Assembly (NCBI GenBank): GCA_902580265.1
Contig: CACHJY010000007.1
Span: forward strand, 1 to 56,991
Origin: an uncultured Alphaproteobacteria bacterium
GTDB taxonomy: Bacteria; Pseudomonadota; Alphaproteobacteria; Rhodobacterales; Rhodobacteraceae
DNA length: 56,991 nucleotides
Direction: 5' to 3'
A program made the position numbers and the translations under genes. This document shows positions 1-9,172 of the stretch, in pieces (position 1 is the stretch's first letter; each line of letters begins with the position of its first letter). The notes under the pieces were generated by a model. The model did not search any database and had not been told where the DNA came from. It saw nothing but the letters and a program-made list of their open reading frames with translations.

Positions 1-533
1 ACGGCACCAATTCCAGTTGTGACGCCACAGCCTACGTAACAAACTTTCTCAAAAGGGGCACTTTTAGAAACTTTAGCAACCGCAATATCGGGCATAACTG
101 TAAATTGAGAAAAAGTAGAGGTGCCCATATAATGAAAGATAGGCTTACCTTTATAACTAAACCGGCTTGTTCCGTCGGGCATTAATCCCTGACCTTGGGT
201 AGTCCGTATTGCCTGACAAAGATTTGTTTTAGGATTAAGGCAATATTCACATTCTCTACATTCGGGGGTATACAAGGGAATGACGTGATCACCGACCGAT
301 ACAGAGGTAACATTTTTTCCGACATCAACAACAACACCGGCTCCTTCATGTCCTAATACAGATGGAAATATTCCTTCAGGATCTGCTCCAGATAAAGTGT
401 AAGCATCGGTATGGCAAATGCCAGACGCCTTAATCTCTACGAGAACTTCACCCTCTTTTGGGCCTTCTAAATCTAATTCTACTATTTCTAAAGGCTTAGA
501 AGCTTCAAATGCAACAGCAGCTTTAGTTTTCAT
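1..533 (-). CDS. frmA: class III alcohol dehydrogenase / S-(hydroxymethyl)glutathione dehydrogenase, partial
   Basis: Only the first 177 or so residues lie in the window; the gene runs off the left edge. The start is ATG at 533, preceded by a strong GAGGAGAAGG ribosome site. The N-terminus has the zinc alcohol dehydrogenase signature [12 protein letters not shown], with the catalytic zinc Cys in CHTD, then GHEGAG, then the structural-zinc cysteines in CRECEYC and a following NLC. The wording is that of class III enzymes, which oxidise S-hydroxymethylglutathione in formaldehyde detoxification with NAD. It lies 35 bp after the cyclase gene on the same strand and may be the last gene of that transcription unit. 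Family assignment is firm; glutathione specificity is inferred from family resemblance. Confidence 0.9.
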   Translation of the reverse strand, partial: MKTKAAVAFEASKPLEIVELDLEGPKEGEVLVEIKASGICHTDAYTLSGADPEGIFPSVLGHEGAGVVVDVGKNVTSVSVGDHVIPLYTPECRECEYCLNPKTNLCQAIRTTQGQGLMPDGTSRFSYKGKPIFHYMGTSTFSQFTVMPDIAVAKVSKSAPFEKVCYVGCGVTTGIGA

Positions 534-568
534 CACCTTCTCCTCATTTTAAGTTAAAAAGATAGATT

Positions 569-2332
569 TTATTTTAATCCAGCTATTTTCAAGCCTTCTA
601 GTAGCGTATCTTTAATTATAGTTGGTGCAACCTTTTCATAATCCTCTAATGTCTTAATCTCAGGTCGTTCTTTAAGAAAAGAGTTTAGATTTTCTTTAGC
701 AGACTCTAAGTCATTCATTTTTCCATATACCGCAGCCTTCCAGCCAAAGTATCTGGAATGTGGACTTCGATCATGAGCTGTGTTCAGCCATGTTATTGCA
801 TTTTCCCAGTCTTTGAGAGCTATATACAAAAGAGGGAAGAACCCTTCATAATTTCTTTTAGATTGAGGATCCATCTCAATTGCTTTATTAACGTAGGACA
901 ATGCTTCTTCATTCCTTCCAAAATTTGTTAAGGCTTGACCATAAGAAAAATTGGAGCGTGGATGGCTCGGATTCAATTCCAATGCCTTTTCAGCTGTCTC
1001 AAGCCTCTTATTCAGATCTTTTTTTATACTATAAGACATGCTTAATGATGACATGGCGTCTGGATTTTCAGGGTCGGTATCAACTGCTTTTTGTGCCATT
1101 TGATGAAATAGCTTGGTATTTTCATCTCGTTTATCTTGATGCTCATGACTGTAAATCATTCCTTGCAATACATTACAATAAAGAACGTAGGCGTCACAAA
1201 AATTTGCATCAAGCTCTATTGCTCTCTTACAGTGTTCAATAACCTTATCACTTGATGTTGATCCAGCAAAATTGTCTGTGTTATATATATTTAGACCTTG
1301 AAGATATTCATCCCACGCACCAAAGTTTTTCTTCCCTTTAGTGCTTAGCTTTACCTGCTCTTGATCCTTTAAAGCAGGAGAAATTAGTGCGGCTACATCT
1401 CGTGATACCTCATCTTGAACTTCAAAAATGTCTTCAAGCGACCTATCCCATCTTTTTGACCAAATTTGTTTATCATCATCTGCTGAAGTTAACTGTGCAG
1501 TAATTCTAACTTTGTTTCCTGCTTTTCTTACACTTCCTTCAACTAAATACCTCGCTCCCAGTGCTTTCGATATTACATTCGATTTCTCAGCTGTATTCTT
1601 AAAAGTAAAGCTAGAATTCCGCGAGATAACAGGAAATGTTTTCCACAATGACAGGTTGGCAATTATGTCCTCTGTAATCCCATCCGCGAAATACTCCTGC
1701 TCTTCATCATTACTCAAATTTTTAAATGGAAGAACGGCAATGGCTGGGGGTTTGCCGCCATCATCTACATCATCAAGTTTTTCTTCTTTTTTCGCCTCTC
1801 TTTTTTCTAGATTATTAAGCGCTAAATCGAACGCATGAACATCTGTATTTTTTACTCGTTGCTCACCAATATCATTGAATAAAAACTCAGTCTTTTGATT
1901 AACAAAATCATGTATGCTTTTTGACAAACATACCCCACCAGGTTGCGAAAGTGCCTCTAAACGTGCAGCAACATTTACTCCATCGCCATAAAGATTATCG
2001 CCTTCCACTATGACGTCACCCATATTTATACCAATTCGAAAATGCATTTCACTATCTTCGGATACACTGGAATTTCGTTCAGAAATTAACTTTTGAAATT
2101 CAGATGCACAAACCACTGCGGAAACTGCACTTTGAAATTCTGCAAGGACCGAGTCTCCAGCTGTATTGAAAATTCGGCCTCCGTGCTCTTTAAATAAATT
2201 ATCTAGAATTTCTCTACATGATCGAAAGCTTTTGAGAGTTTGGTCCTCATTCTTCTCCATAAGCTTACTGAAACCAACAACATCTGTTACAAAAATAACG
2301 GCAATTTTTCTATCAATTTTATTTTCATTCAT
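569..2332 (-). CDS. class III nucleotide cyclase with TolB-like and TPR regions (cytoplasmic)
   Basis: A 587-residue protein. Residues about 9-170 form a class III adenylate/guanylate cyclase domain: metal Asp17 in VTDVVGFSK, second metal Asp60 in NTAGDSVLAEF, and Asn120/Arg124 in GDGVNVAARLE for the transition state. The position normally holding the purine-selecting Lys is Asn56. Residues about 196-330 resemble the TolB N-terminal/FlgO-like region (AVLPFKNLS, YFADGITEDI), and about 340-570 look like TPR repeats. I see no membrane segment, so it is probably soluble. It lies 5 bp after the LysE gene and before the alcohol dehydrogenase. The product is probably cAMP, but specificity is not proven. 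A related, membrane-anchored cyclase begins at 55960. Confidence 0.88.
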   Translation of the reverse strand: MNENKIDRKIAVIFVTDVVGFSKLMEKNEDQTLKSFRSCREILDNLFKEHGGRIFNTAGDSVLAEFQSAVSAVVCASEFQKLISERNSSVSEDSEMHFRIGINMGDVIVEGDNLYGDGVNVAARLEALSQPGGVCLSKSIHDFVNQKTEFLFNDIGEQRVKNTDVHAFDLALNNLEKREAKKEEKLDDVDDGGKPPAIAVLPFKNLSNDEEQEYFADGITEDIIANLSLWKTFPVISRNSSFTFKNTAEKSNVISKALGARYLVEGSVRKAGNKVRITAQLTSADDDKQIWSKRWDRSLEDIFEVQDEVSRDVAALISPALKDQEQVKLSTKGKKNFGAWDEYLQGLNIYNTDNFAGSTSSDKVIEHCKRAIELDANFCDAYVLYCNVLQGMIYSHEHQDKRDENTKLFHQMAQKAVDTDPENPDAMSSLSMSYSIKKDLNKRLETAEKALELNPSHPRSNFSYGQALTNFGRNEEALSYVNKAIEMDPQSKRNYEGFFPLLYIALKDWENAITWLNTAHDRSPHSRYFGWKAAVYGKMNDLESAKENLNSFLKERPEIKTLEDYEKVAPTIIKDTLLEGLKIAGLK

Positions 2333-2337
2333 TCTTT

Positions 2338-2988
2338 TTAACCAAAATAAGTAATATTAAAGCTTACTACAAATATAGAAAAACCCAAGAGGATTAATAA
2401 TAATCCAAACGCAACCTCCAATAAAAATATCTTATCTCTATAAAATTTAAGCAAGCTTTTTAGAGTTACTAGAAAAACAATGATAACGTAGACGCTTACA
2501 TCAATAAACCCAGCGATAATTGCCATAAACATGTGAATAGAAAAGTTTTGCTCGGGAGACAAAAATTGACTAAACAAAGAAGAAAAAAAAGCCAGTATTT
2601 TCGGATTCAGGATTGCTATACCAAAACCATCTCTAAAATGATTTAATGTAGTGCCTGATGACGGAGTTCTATATTCCCCTAAATTTGATAAGTCTTTTTT
2701 TGATAGTCCACCCCGGAGTATTTGAAAGCCTATCCACAACAAGAATAATGCTCCTAAAATTTGGACAAACGAAAATATCTTTGGAGAACTAATTAATATG
2801 AAACTTAAGCCGATCGCTGAGACAAGTGCATATATAAAAATGCCTAAGCCATGACCTACCGCTGCGTAAAAGCCTGCACTCCTACCATCGGCAACTGCGT
2901 GCCGTAAAATCACTATCAAGCTAGGCCCTGGAGAAGAAGCACCCATAAGGCAAATTAAAATAAGGTATAACCAGCTTTCAATACTCAA
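2338..2988 (-). CDS. LysE/RhtB-family amino acid exporter
   Basis: A 216-residue integral membrane protein with about six hydrophobic segments. The N-terminal segment holds the family signature SSPGPSLIVILRHAVADGR followed by a glycine-rich GHGLGIFIYA stretch. RhtB/LysE proteins export amino acids or their derivatives from the cytoplasm; the substrate cannot be read from sequence. The start is ATG at 2988 and overlaps the end of the TfoX-like gene by 11 bp, which suggests translational coupling. The cyclase gene starts 5 bp downstream. Confidence 0.88.
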   Translation of the reverse strand: MSIESWLYLILICLMGASSPGPSLIVILRHAVADGRSAGFYAAVGHGLGIFIYALVSAIGLSFILISSPKIFSFVQILGALFLLWIGFQILRGGLSKKDLSNLGEYRTPSSGTTLNHFRDGFGIAILNPKILAFFSSLFSQFLSPEQNFSIHMFMAIIAGFIDVSVYVIIVFLVTLKSLLKFYRDKIFLLEVAFGLLLILLGFSIFVVSFNITYFG

Positions 2989-3325
2989 CTTTTTTTCCTA
3001 TTTTTTTATCAAGAGCAACCCTATAGGACTTCAAAAACCATTCAATAAATAAATCTTTATCTTCTAAAATTTCAGAAGGAATTGACCAATTTGACAGGGA
3101 TATATCTTTTCCATTTTTCTTGTATGTAAATGGTTTCGAGAAAGCAGACTTATAATCATTTATATTTGATTGATCAACTTTCATGAAAATTTCTGAGCGC
3201 AGGATCAGTGCAACAGCCAGATCATTTTTAAATAGTCCATACCCACCAAACATTCTTTTAAATGAAATGCCTTCTTCGTCATCTAAAAGATCCAAAATAT
3301 GTTCGAGCGTTTCCTGGTTTGACAT
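2978..3325 (-). CDS. TfoX N-terminal-domain protein
   Basis: A 115-residue protein with the TfoX/Sxy N-terminal pattern FKRMFGGYGLFKNDLAVALI near residues 23-42, a FMKVD strand and a C-terminal helix. It lacks the separate C-terminal domain found in the competence regulator Sxy of gamma-proteobacteria, so a competence role should not be assumed; stand-alone copies are common in Alphaproteobacteria and have no settled function. The start is ATG at 3325. It overlaps the LysE gene by 11 bp and lies 21 bp after the EamA transporter gene. Confidence 0.82.
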   Translation of the reverse strand: MSNQETLEHILDLLDDEEGISFKRMFGGYGLFKNDLAVALILRSEIFMKVDQSNINDYKSAFSKPFTYKKNGKDISLSNWSIPSEILEDKDLFIEWFLKSYRVALDKKIGKKVEY

Positions 3326-3346
3326 TTTAAATTTAATAAATGGTTT

Positions 3347-4216
3347 TTATAAAGTTTTCTTATTGTCTTTTGATTTGTAAAAAATAAAGATCCCAGCAAG
3401 GATTATAAGAGATGCTCCAAAAAGTGTACTAAATTTAGGTATCTCACCAAAAAAAAGGAACCCCATGACACTGGCCCATAGTAAGGCGGTATATCTAAAT
3501 GGAGAAACAAATGTTACTTCACCATATCTCATGGCAGAAACCGAGGCTGTATAACCGATAGAAACGAATATAGCTGTATAAACTATAAATAAAGAATTAC
3601 CTACTTTTCTAAAATAATTGGTGTCTTCACTTAATAAAAAGCTAACTATGGTCAGAATTAGTGCACTATAAAAAGCTACTATATTTGATGGTATATTTTT
3701 ATTCAATCTTACAGTTAATAGATCACGTGCTGACAAACAAAAAACCGCAACTAATGCATGAATTGTAAATAAGTTAAAATCCGATGCTCCCGGGCGAATA
3801 ATTATAACTGCACCAAAACATCCAACCAAAACAGCAATCCATTCGTATTTCTTCGGTGATTGTCGTAAAAAAATGAATGATCCCAAAAGAACCATGAGAG
3901 GAATTAATTGAAGAATAGCATTAGCATTGGCTACATTCATGTTGAATAGAGCTGCTAGAAATGTATACGTCATGATAACTTCTAAAATTGATCTAATTGT
4001 TATTACAATTCGGTCTCTCCATTCTTTTATAAAAAAAGATGCTTTACTCATATAACAGTAAGAAAAAAGAAAAAAGGTTACTAACAGTCCTCTTAAAAAG
4101 GTTATTTGAAACATTGAGAATTCAGATGAAAGAAATTTCATGAAAATATCACTCATCACATAGCAAGCTGCCGCGAGAGAGATTAAAAATGCTCCCTTAG
4201 TGTTTTCACTTATCAA
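3347..4216 (-). CDS. EamA/DMT-family transporter
   Basis: A 289-residue membrane protein with about ten hydrophobic helices arranged as two EamA repeats (residues about 8-140 and 150-280). It belongs to the drug/metabolite transporter superfamily; substrates of such proteins range over amino acids, nucleosides and drugs and cannot be predicted here. The only start that keeps the full first helix is TTG at 4216, because an in-frame TAG lies immediately upstream; the next Met falls inside helix 1. It is flanked on the same strand by the SDR gene (68 bp away) and the TfoX-like gene. Confidence 0.85.
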   Translation of the reverse strand: MISENTKGAFLISLAAACYVMSDIFMKFLSSEFSMFQITFLRGLLVTFFLFSYCYMSKASFFIKEWRDRIVITIRSILEVIMTYTFLAALFNMNVANANAILQLIPLMVLLGSFIFLRQSPKKYEWIAVLVGCFGAVIIIRPGASDFNLFTIHALVAVFCLSARDLLTVRLNKNIPSNIVAFYSALILTIVSFLLSEDTNYFRKVGNSLFIVYTAIFVSIGYTASVSAMRYGEVTFVSPFRYTALLWASVMGFLFFGEIPKFSTLFGASLIILAGIFIFYKSKDNKKTL

Positions 4217-4284
4217 CTATAAACAACCTTTCAATTAACAAAGAAGCGGTACAAGTCTTAAAACTAAAAGTTAGAATGGAAAGT

Positions 4285-4968
4285 TCACGCAGGAATTACC
4301 TTTCCATCATAGGCAAAACAATACCCATTGTCACCCACAGAAAGGTTTTCAACAACTTTCATCATCATCTCAACAGACTCGTCTGGCGAAATGGTTTCAG
4401 TAGTATTTTGAAATTTTTTCGTAAACCTTGTTTTAACTGTACCCGGATGAAGACCCACACAAATAGCATTTTTATTTCTCCTATTTATCTCTATAGAAGA
4501 AGTCTTAATGATTTGATTTAGAGCAGCTTTAGATGACCTATATGAAATCCAACCCCCAAGTCTATTATCCGTTATGGACCCCACTCGAGCAGATAGATTA
4601 ACGAATACACTAAATTTTGTCTTATCCAATTTTTTAGAAAAATTTTTTAATAATAAGGCGGGTCCTATTGCATTAATCGTCATCATATCAATCATTGATT
4701 TTTGTTTAACCACATTAATCGTTTTCTCAGGCCCCTCTTCAGTAGTTTGCAAAACCCCTGTTGCATTGATAATCAAATTGAATGAACCTTCTATTGACTC
4801 AGAAATTTTTAATATTTTTTTTTCATCTGAAATCTCAAACCCATCAAGGGATCGGCTTACATTTACCACATTTTCTGAACCGAGCTTATTCTCCAATAAC
4901 CTGCTAAACGCTTGACCTATACCCCCACTAGCACCAAATACTAAAGCTCTTCCACTATATTCGTACAT
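4285..4968 (-). CDS. SDR-family oxidoreductase (CsgA/C-factor-like)
   Basis: A 227-residue short-chain dehydrogenase. The nucleotide-binding motif is GASGGIG (residues 12-18), the NAG-like motif appears as NATG (68-71), and the active-site set is Ser126 in NLSARVGS with Tyr143 and Lys147 in YRSSK. LHPGTVKT near residue 195 is the usual PG motif after the active site. It resembles the C-factor/CsgA-like branch of SDRs, which have no settled substrate. It lies 10 bp after the HIT gene, consistent with one transcript from the yej genes. Confidence 0.88.
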   Translation of the reverse strand: MYEYSGRALVFGASGGIGQAFSRLLENKLGSENVVNVSRSLDGFEISDEKKILKISESIEGSFNLIINATGVLQTTEEGPEKTINVVKQKSMIDMMTINAIGPALLLKNFSKKLDKTKFSVFVNLSARVGSITDNRLGGWISYRSSKAALNQIIKTSSIEINRRNKNAICVGLHPGTVKTRFTKKFQNTTETISPDESVEMMMKVVENLSVGDNGYCFAYDGKVIPA

Positions 4969-4978
4969 GACTATCTAA

Positions 4979-5401
4979 CTAAGCCCCTAACTCGGCCTTT
5001 ATTTTGTTAGCCTGCAACGATAAAACAGACATGTCTTTTACCATTTGACCAGGTCTATCCATTGGTTTGCCTTCATATCTAGGTATAATATGAAAATGCA
5101 AGTGAAATACCTCTTGACCTCCATCAGCCTCACTAAATTGCTGGATAGTTATACCCGTTGCATTCATTGCTTTCTTAGATGCGACTGCAAGCTTTTTCAC
5201 TACTTTAATAACTGCACATAGACTTTCATTATCAATATCCAGAATATTCCGTACACTCGCCTTAGGTATAACAAGAAAATGACCTGGCGACCTAGGCATT
5301 ATATCCATAAAAGCCAAAACCTTTTCGTCCTCATAAATTTTTTCAGCAGGCAATTCACCCCTTATAATTTTTGCAAAAATATTTTGTTCATCATAGTTCA
5401 T
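4979..5401 (-). CDS. HIT-family nucleotide hydrolase (HinT-like)
   Basis: A 140-residue histidine-triad protein. The N-terminus IFAKIIRGELPAEKIYEDE and the catalytic HLHFHIIPRY near residue 100 are characteristic of the HinT branch, which hydrolyses purine nucleoside phosphoramidates. Length is normal for the family. It starts 14 bp after the stop of yejF and precedes the SDR gene by 10 bp. The general housekeeping role is known for the family; no special link with peptide uptake is implied. Confidence 0.92.
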   Translation of the reverse strand: MNYDEQNIFAKIIRGELPAEKIYEDEKVLAFMDIMPRSPGHFLVIPKASVRNILDIDNESLCAVIKVVKKLAVASKKAMNATGITIQQFSEADGGQEVFHLHFHIIPRYEGKPMDRPGQMVKDMSVLSLQANKIKAELGA

Positions 5402-5415
5402 CTCAAAATCCCTTT

Positions 5416-7002
5416 TTAAAAAATTGAACTTTCTACTAATCTTTTTGTGTATTCGTTTTTTGAAGGCCTTAATAGTTTTGCAGGAGTTCCCTCGTCCACA
5501 ATCATACCATCTTTCATTACAACCATTCTATGAGAAATAGTTGAAACTAACTCTAAATCGTGACTTATAAATAAGTATGATAGTTTAAGGTCTTTTTGCA
5601 AATCAATTAACAACTTAATTATCTGTTTTTGAACAGCCGCATCCAGTGATGAAGTTGGTTCGTCTAAAATTAGGAGCTTCGGTTCCATAATTATCGCTCT
5701 TGCAATTGCGATACGCTGTCGTTGTCCACCAGAAAACTCATGGGGGTACCTTTCGAGAGTATCTTTGTCAAGGTCTACTCTACTCAGAGCTAATAGTATT
5801 TTTTCTTCTGCCTGTTCTTTAGAAAATATACGATGTGAAATAACACCCTCACCGATTATATCACGAATTGAAAGTCTCGGTGAGAGTGAAGAAAAAGGGT
5901 CTTGGAAAACAATTTGAACATTACGTCTGTAATTTTTAAGTCTCTCCTTTTTTCTGAGACTAGGCTCATGAAGATGTAACTTTATATCTCCTTGATAATC
6001 TATCAACTTAAGTATCGATAGAGCTAAGCTTGTTTTACCACTACCACTTTCGCCTACAACTCCAAGCGTCTCGCCCAATTTAATGTTTAAAAAAACTTTA
6101 TTTAAGGCACAAAAGTCTTTAGACGAGCCTCTAAATAAGCTTCTAGGGCCTTTATACTTAACTGATAAGTTTTCAGCTGATAATAGAATCTTTGAAGTAT
6201 TTAATCTTGATTTTATAATTTTAACTTTGGACTCGATTAAGTCTTTTGTGTATGCATGAGTTGGTTTTTTAAAAACATCTTCGGTTTTACCACTTTCAAT
6301 TATTTCACCTTCTTTCATAATATATAAACGATCGGCCAAATTTTTAACAATCTTTAAATTGTGCGTTATGAATAATATTGAAAGATTATAGGAAGCTCTT
6401 AAGGAGTGTAGCAAATCAAGGATCTCTTTTTGGATAGTTACATCTAAAGCGGTAGTAGGCTCATCTGCAATTAGAAGCTTTGGTTTATTTGAAATCGCCA
6501 TTGCAATCATCACTCTTTGACGTTGGCCGCCTGATAATTGGTGTGGATAATGATTAAAGCGTCTCTCTGGATCGTCAAGTTTTACATCTTTCAATAAAGC
6601 GATAACTTTTTCCTCAAGATCTGCGTTTGGAATATGTGCATGTGTTGTTATACACTCACCAATTTGTTTGCCTATAGTGTGAAGAGGATTCAGAGATACT
6701 AAAGGCTCCTGAAATATAAAGCCTATTTCCTTTCCACGAAACAATTTTAAAGAATTATGATCTGCCAAATCATACTTCAAATTTAGCCACTTGCCTATAC
6801 CTGAGGCTTTGATAGCAGAGGGTAACAATCCAACAGTAGAAAGTGCGGATAAAGACTTTCCTGAGCCAGACTCTCCAATTAACGCAACAAATTCCCCTCT
6901 ATGGATATTAATATTTACGTTAGAAACTAACTTTTGAGTGTCACCCTTAAACCCATGTAAATAAATAGATAAGTTCTCTAAGCTTAATAGATTTGTTCTC
7001 AT
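5416..7002 (-). CDS. yejF: ABC transporter ATP-binding protein, YejF type
   Basis: A 528-residue protein with two fused ABC ATPase domains. The first has Walker A GESGSGKS (about 41-48), signature LSGGQRQR and Walker B LLIADEP; the second repeats GESGSGKT, FSGGQRQR and LLILDEP. Such double-domain ATPases power oligopeptide-type importers, and in the YejABEF system they drive uptake of peptides including microcin C. Its start overlaps the end of yejE by 4 bp (ATGA), showing tight coupling with the permease genes. Confidence 0.92.
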   Translation of the reverse strand: MRTNLLSLENLSIYLHGFKGDTQKLVSNVNINIHRGEFVALIGESGSGKSLSALSTVGLLPSAIKASGIGKWLNLKYDLADHNSLKLFRGKEIGFIFQEPLVSLNPLHTIGKQIGECITTHAHIPNADLEEKVIALLKDVKLDDPERRFNHYPHQLSGGQRQRVMIAMAISNKPKLLIADEPTTALDVTIQKEILDLLHSLRASYNLSILFITHNLKIVKNLADRLYIMKEGEIIESGKTEDVFKKPTHAYTKDLIESKVKIIKSRLNTSKILLSAENLSVKYKGPRSLFRGSSKDFCALNKVFLNIKLGETLGVVGESGSGKTSLALSILKLIDYQGDIKLHLHEPSLRKKERLKNYRRNVQIVFQDPFSSLSPRLSIRDIIGEGVISHRIFSKEQAEEKILLALSRVDLDKDTLERYPHEFSGGQRQRIAIARAIIMEPKLLILDEPTSSLDAAVQKQIIKLLIDLQKDLKLSYLFISHDLELVSTISHRMVVMKDGMIVDEGTPAKLLRPSKNEYTKRLVESSIF

Positions 7003-8087
7003 ACAAAAGTCTTTCTTGGATCAAAAGCATCTCTAATGCCTTCAAAAATAAAAACGAGGAGCGCCAGCATTATAGAAAATACAAAAAACGCACTTAAGCC
7101 CAACCAGGGTGCCTGAAGATTTTGCTTTGCTTGCATTGTAAGTTCACCGAGAGATGGGTACGAAGCGGGCAAACCAAAACCTAAAAAGTCAAGAGCTGCT
7201 AACGATCCTATAGATCCTGTTAGTATAAACGGCACTAAAGTGAGCGTTGCAACCATCGCATTGGGCAATAAATGCTTAAAAATAATTGAACTCGTTGATA
7301 CACCGAGAGCCTTCGCTGCCATTACATACTCAAAGTTTCTAGCTCTTAAAAATTCAGCTCGGACGACACCTACCAACGCCGTCCAGCTAAATAAAGTTAT
7401 CAATAGCATTAATATCAAAAAGTCTATTCTCAAAAAGGCTGATAAAATAATTATCACATAAAGGGAGGGTACAGAATTCCATATTTCTATAAAACGCTGA
7501 GTGAATAAATCCGTTTTCCCACCAAAATAGCCCTGAATTGCACCTGCAAAAATACCAACCATACTTGCAAAAAAAGTAACGGTTAACCCAAATATCACAG
7601 AGATACGAAACCCATAAATTATTCTTGCTAAAACATCTCTTGCAGTATCATCCGTCCCAAGCCAATGCTCACTATCCGGTGGAGATGGTGCTGGTACATT
7701 TAAGTCGGCAATAGTATTATGATTGAACCGAATAAGGGGCCAAATTATTACTCCTTGATTTGTTTTATTTTTATATCCCTCAGATATAACGGTTTCAGGA
7801 GAGTCCCAACAATCATCACTGCCTTCTGTTAAAATAAGACATTGTATTTCTCTATCAGCGTATATTGCCTCCGTTTTCAAGTCACCCCCAAACTCGACCT
7901 CAGAATAAAAATTAAATATAGGGAAATATACCTTGTCTTGAGACTTAATATACAACGGCCTATCGTTAGCTATGAAATCTGCAAATAAAGAAAGAAAAAA
8001 AAGCATTCCAAAAATAATTGCCGAATAAAAGGCACGCCTATTTTTTTTAAAATTTTCCCATCTTTTCCAATTAAGTTGTTTGCTCAA
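6999..8087 (-). CDS. yejE: ABC transporter permease, YejE type
   Basis: A 362-residue inner-membrane permease. After a first helix (about 20-40) it carries the long periplasmic segment typical of YejE (residues about 40-135), then HWLGTDDTARDVLARI before the core helices, and the EAA loop AAKALGVSTSSIIFKHLLPN facing the ATPase. It pairs with YejB to form the channel. It overlaps yejB by 4 bp at the start and yejF by 4 bp at the end. Confidence 0.92.
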   Translation of the reverse strand: MSKQLNWKRWENFKKNRRAFYSAIIFGMLFFLSLFADFIANDRPLYIKSQDKVYFPIFNFYSEVEFGGDLKTEAIYADREIQCLILTEGSDDCWDSPETVISEGYKNKTNQGVIIWPLIRFNHNTIADLNVPAPSPPDSEHWLGTDDTARDVLARIIYGFRISVIFGLTVTFFASMVGIFAGAIQGYFGGKTDLFTQRFIEIWNSVPSLYVIIILSAFLRIDFLILMLLITLFSWTALVGVVRAEFLRARNFEYVMAAKALGVSTSSIIFKHLLPNAMVATLTLVPFILTGSIGSLAALDFLGFGLPASYPSLGELTMQAKQNLQAPWLGLSAFFVFSIMLALLVFIFEGIRDAFDPRKTFV

Positions 8088-9163
8088 GATTGTCTCTTTT
8101 CAAAATCAATTCTTGGATCAACCCAGACGTACATTAAGTCTGAGAGAAGCCCTACCACCAACCCTAATAAGCCGAAAATAAAAAGAGTGCCAAACACTAC
8201 AGGATAGTCTCTTGATACCGCAGCCTCAAAACCCAAACGACCCAGTCCGTCTAAAGAGAAAATAGTTTCTATAATTAAAGAGGATCCAAAAAAAACTGAA
8301 ATAAAAAGCCCAGGAAAACCAGCGATTATAATCAGCATCGCGTTTCTAAAAACATGGCCATATAAAACTCTTTGATCACTTAAGCCTTTTGATCTTGCAG
8401 TAGTGACATATTGTTTCTTTATTTCGTCTAAAAACGAGTTTTTCGTTAGTAATGTCAATGTGGCAAAAGCTGAAACTGTGGATGCGATAACTGGAAGAGC
8501 AATATGCCAGAAATAATCTTTTATTTGCCCAATAAAGGACATATTTTCAAAATTTGAGGACACTAATCCTCTTATAGGAAACAATTGCAAATAGGAGCCA
8601 CCTGCAAAAAGAACCAAAAGAAAAATTGCAAATAAAAATCCAGGAATAGAGTACCCAATAATAATGAGCGTAGATGTCCAATTATCAAAACTTGAACCAT
8701 CCAATAAAGCTTTTCTTATTCCTAAGGGAATAGATATCATGTACGCCAAGAGTGTTGTCCATAAACCTAATGATATAGAAACGGGCATCTTTTCTATTAT
8801 AAGTTCTATGACTGAAATTGAACGAAAATAACTATCCCCGAAGTCAAACGTAATATAGTCGTACATCATTGAAAAAAACCGTTCCCAAAGCGGCTTATCA
8901 AAACCAAATTGAGCTTCCAGTTCATCTATAAAATCTTTTGGCAACCCAACCGATCCTTTATACGATTCAAGTCCATCGCTTGTTCTTACTTCTTGAGAGC
9001 CTCCGCCAATATTATCGAGAAAAGAGCTATTTTTTTCCAGGTCACTTATTATTTGTTCGATAGGACCACCAGGAACAAACTGTACCAAGAAAAAATTGAT
9101 ACACATTATCCCTATTAATGTAGGTACAATAAGAACTAATCTTCTAAAGATATAACTGAGCAT
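8084..9163 (-). CDS. yejB: ABC transporter permease, YejB type
   Basis: A 359-residue permease with N-terminal helix MLSYIFRRLVLIVPTLIGIM, a large periplasmic loop (about 35-130) and five further helices. The EAA-type loop TTARSKGLSDQRVLYGHVFR near residue 255 contacts the ATPase. The sequence matches the YejB branch of DppB-like permeases. Its start is 9 bp after the stop of yejA, and it overlaps yejE by 4 bp, so the four genes form an operon. Confidence 0.92.
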   Translation of the reverse strand: MLSYIFRRLVLIVPTLIGIMCINFFLVQFVPGGPIEQIISDLEKNSSFLDNIGGGSQEVRTSDGLESYKGSVGLPKDFIDELEAQFGFDKPLWERFFSMMYDYITFDFGDSYFRSISVIELIIEKMPVSISLGLWTTLLAYMISIPLGIRKALLDGSSFDNWTSTLIIIGYSIPGFLFAIFLLVLFAGGSYLQLFPIRGLVSSNFENMSFIGQIKDYFWHIALPVIASTVSAFATLTLLTKNSFLDEIKKQYVTTARSKGLSDQRVLYGHVFRNAMLIIIAGFPGLFISVFFGSSLIIETIFSLDGLGRLGFEAAVSRDYPVVFGTLFIFGLLGLVVGLLSDLMYVWVDPRIDFEKRQS

Positions 9164-9172
9164 TTTTTATGA

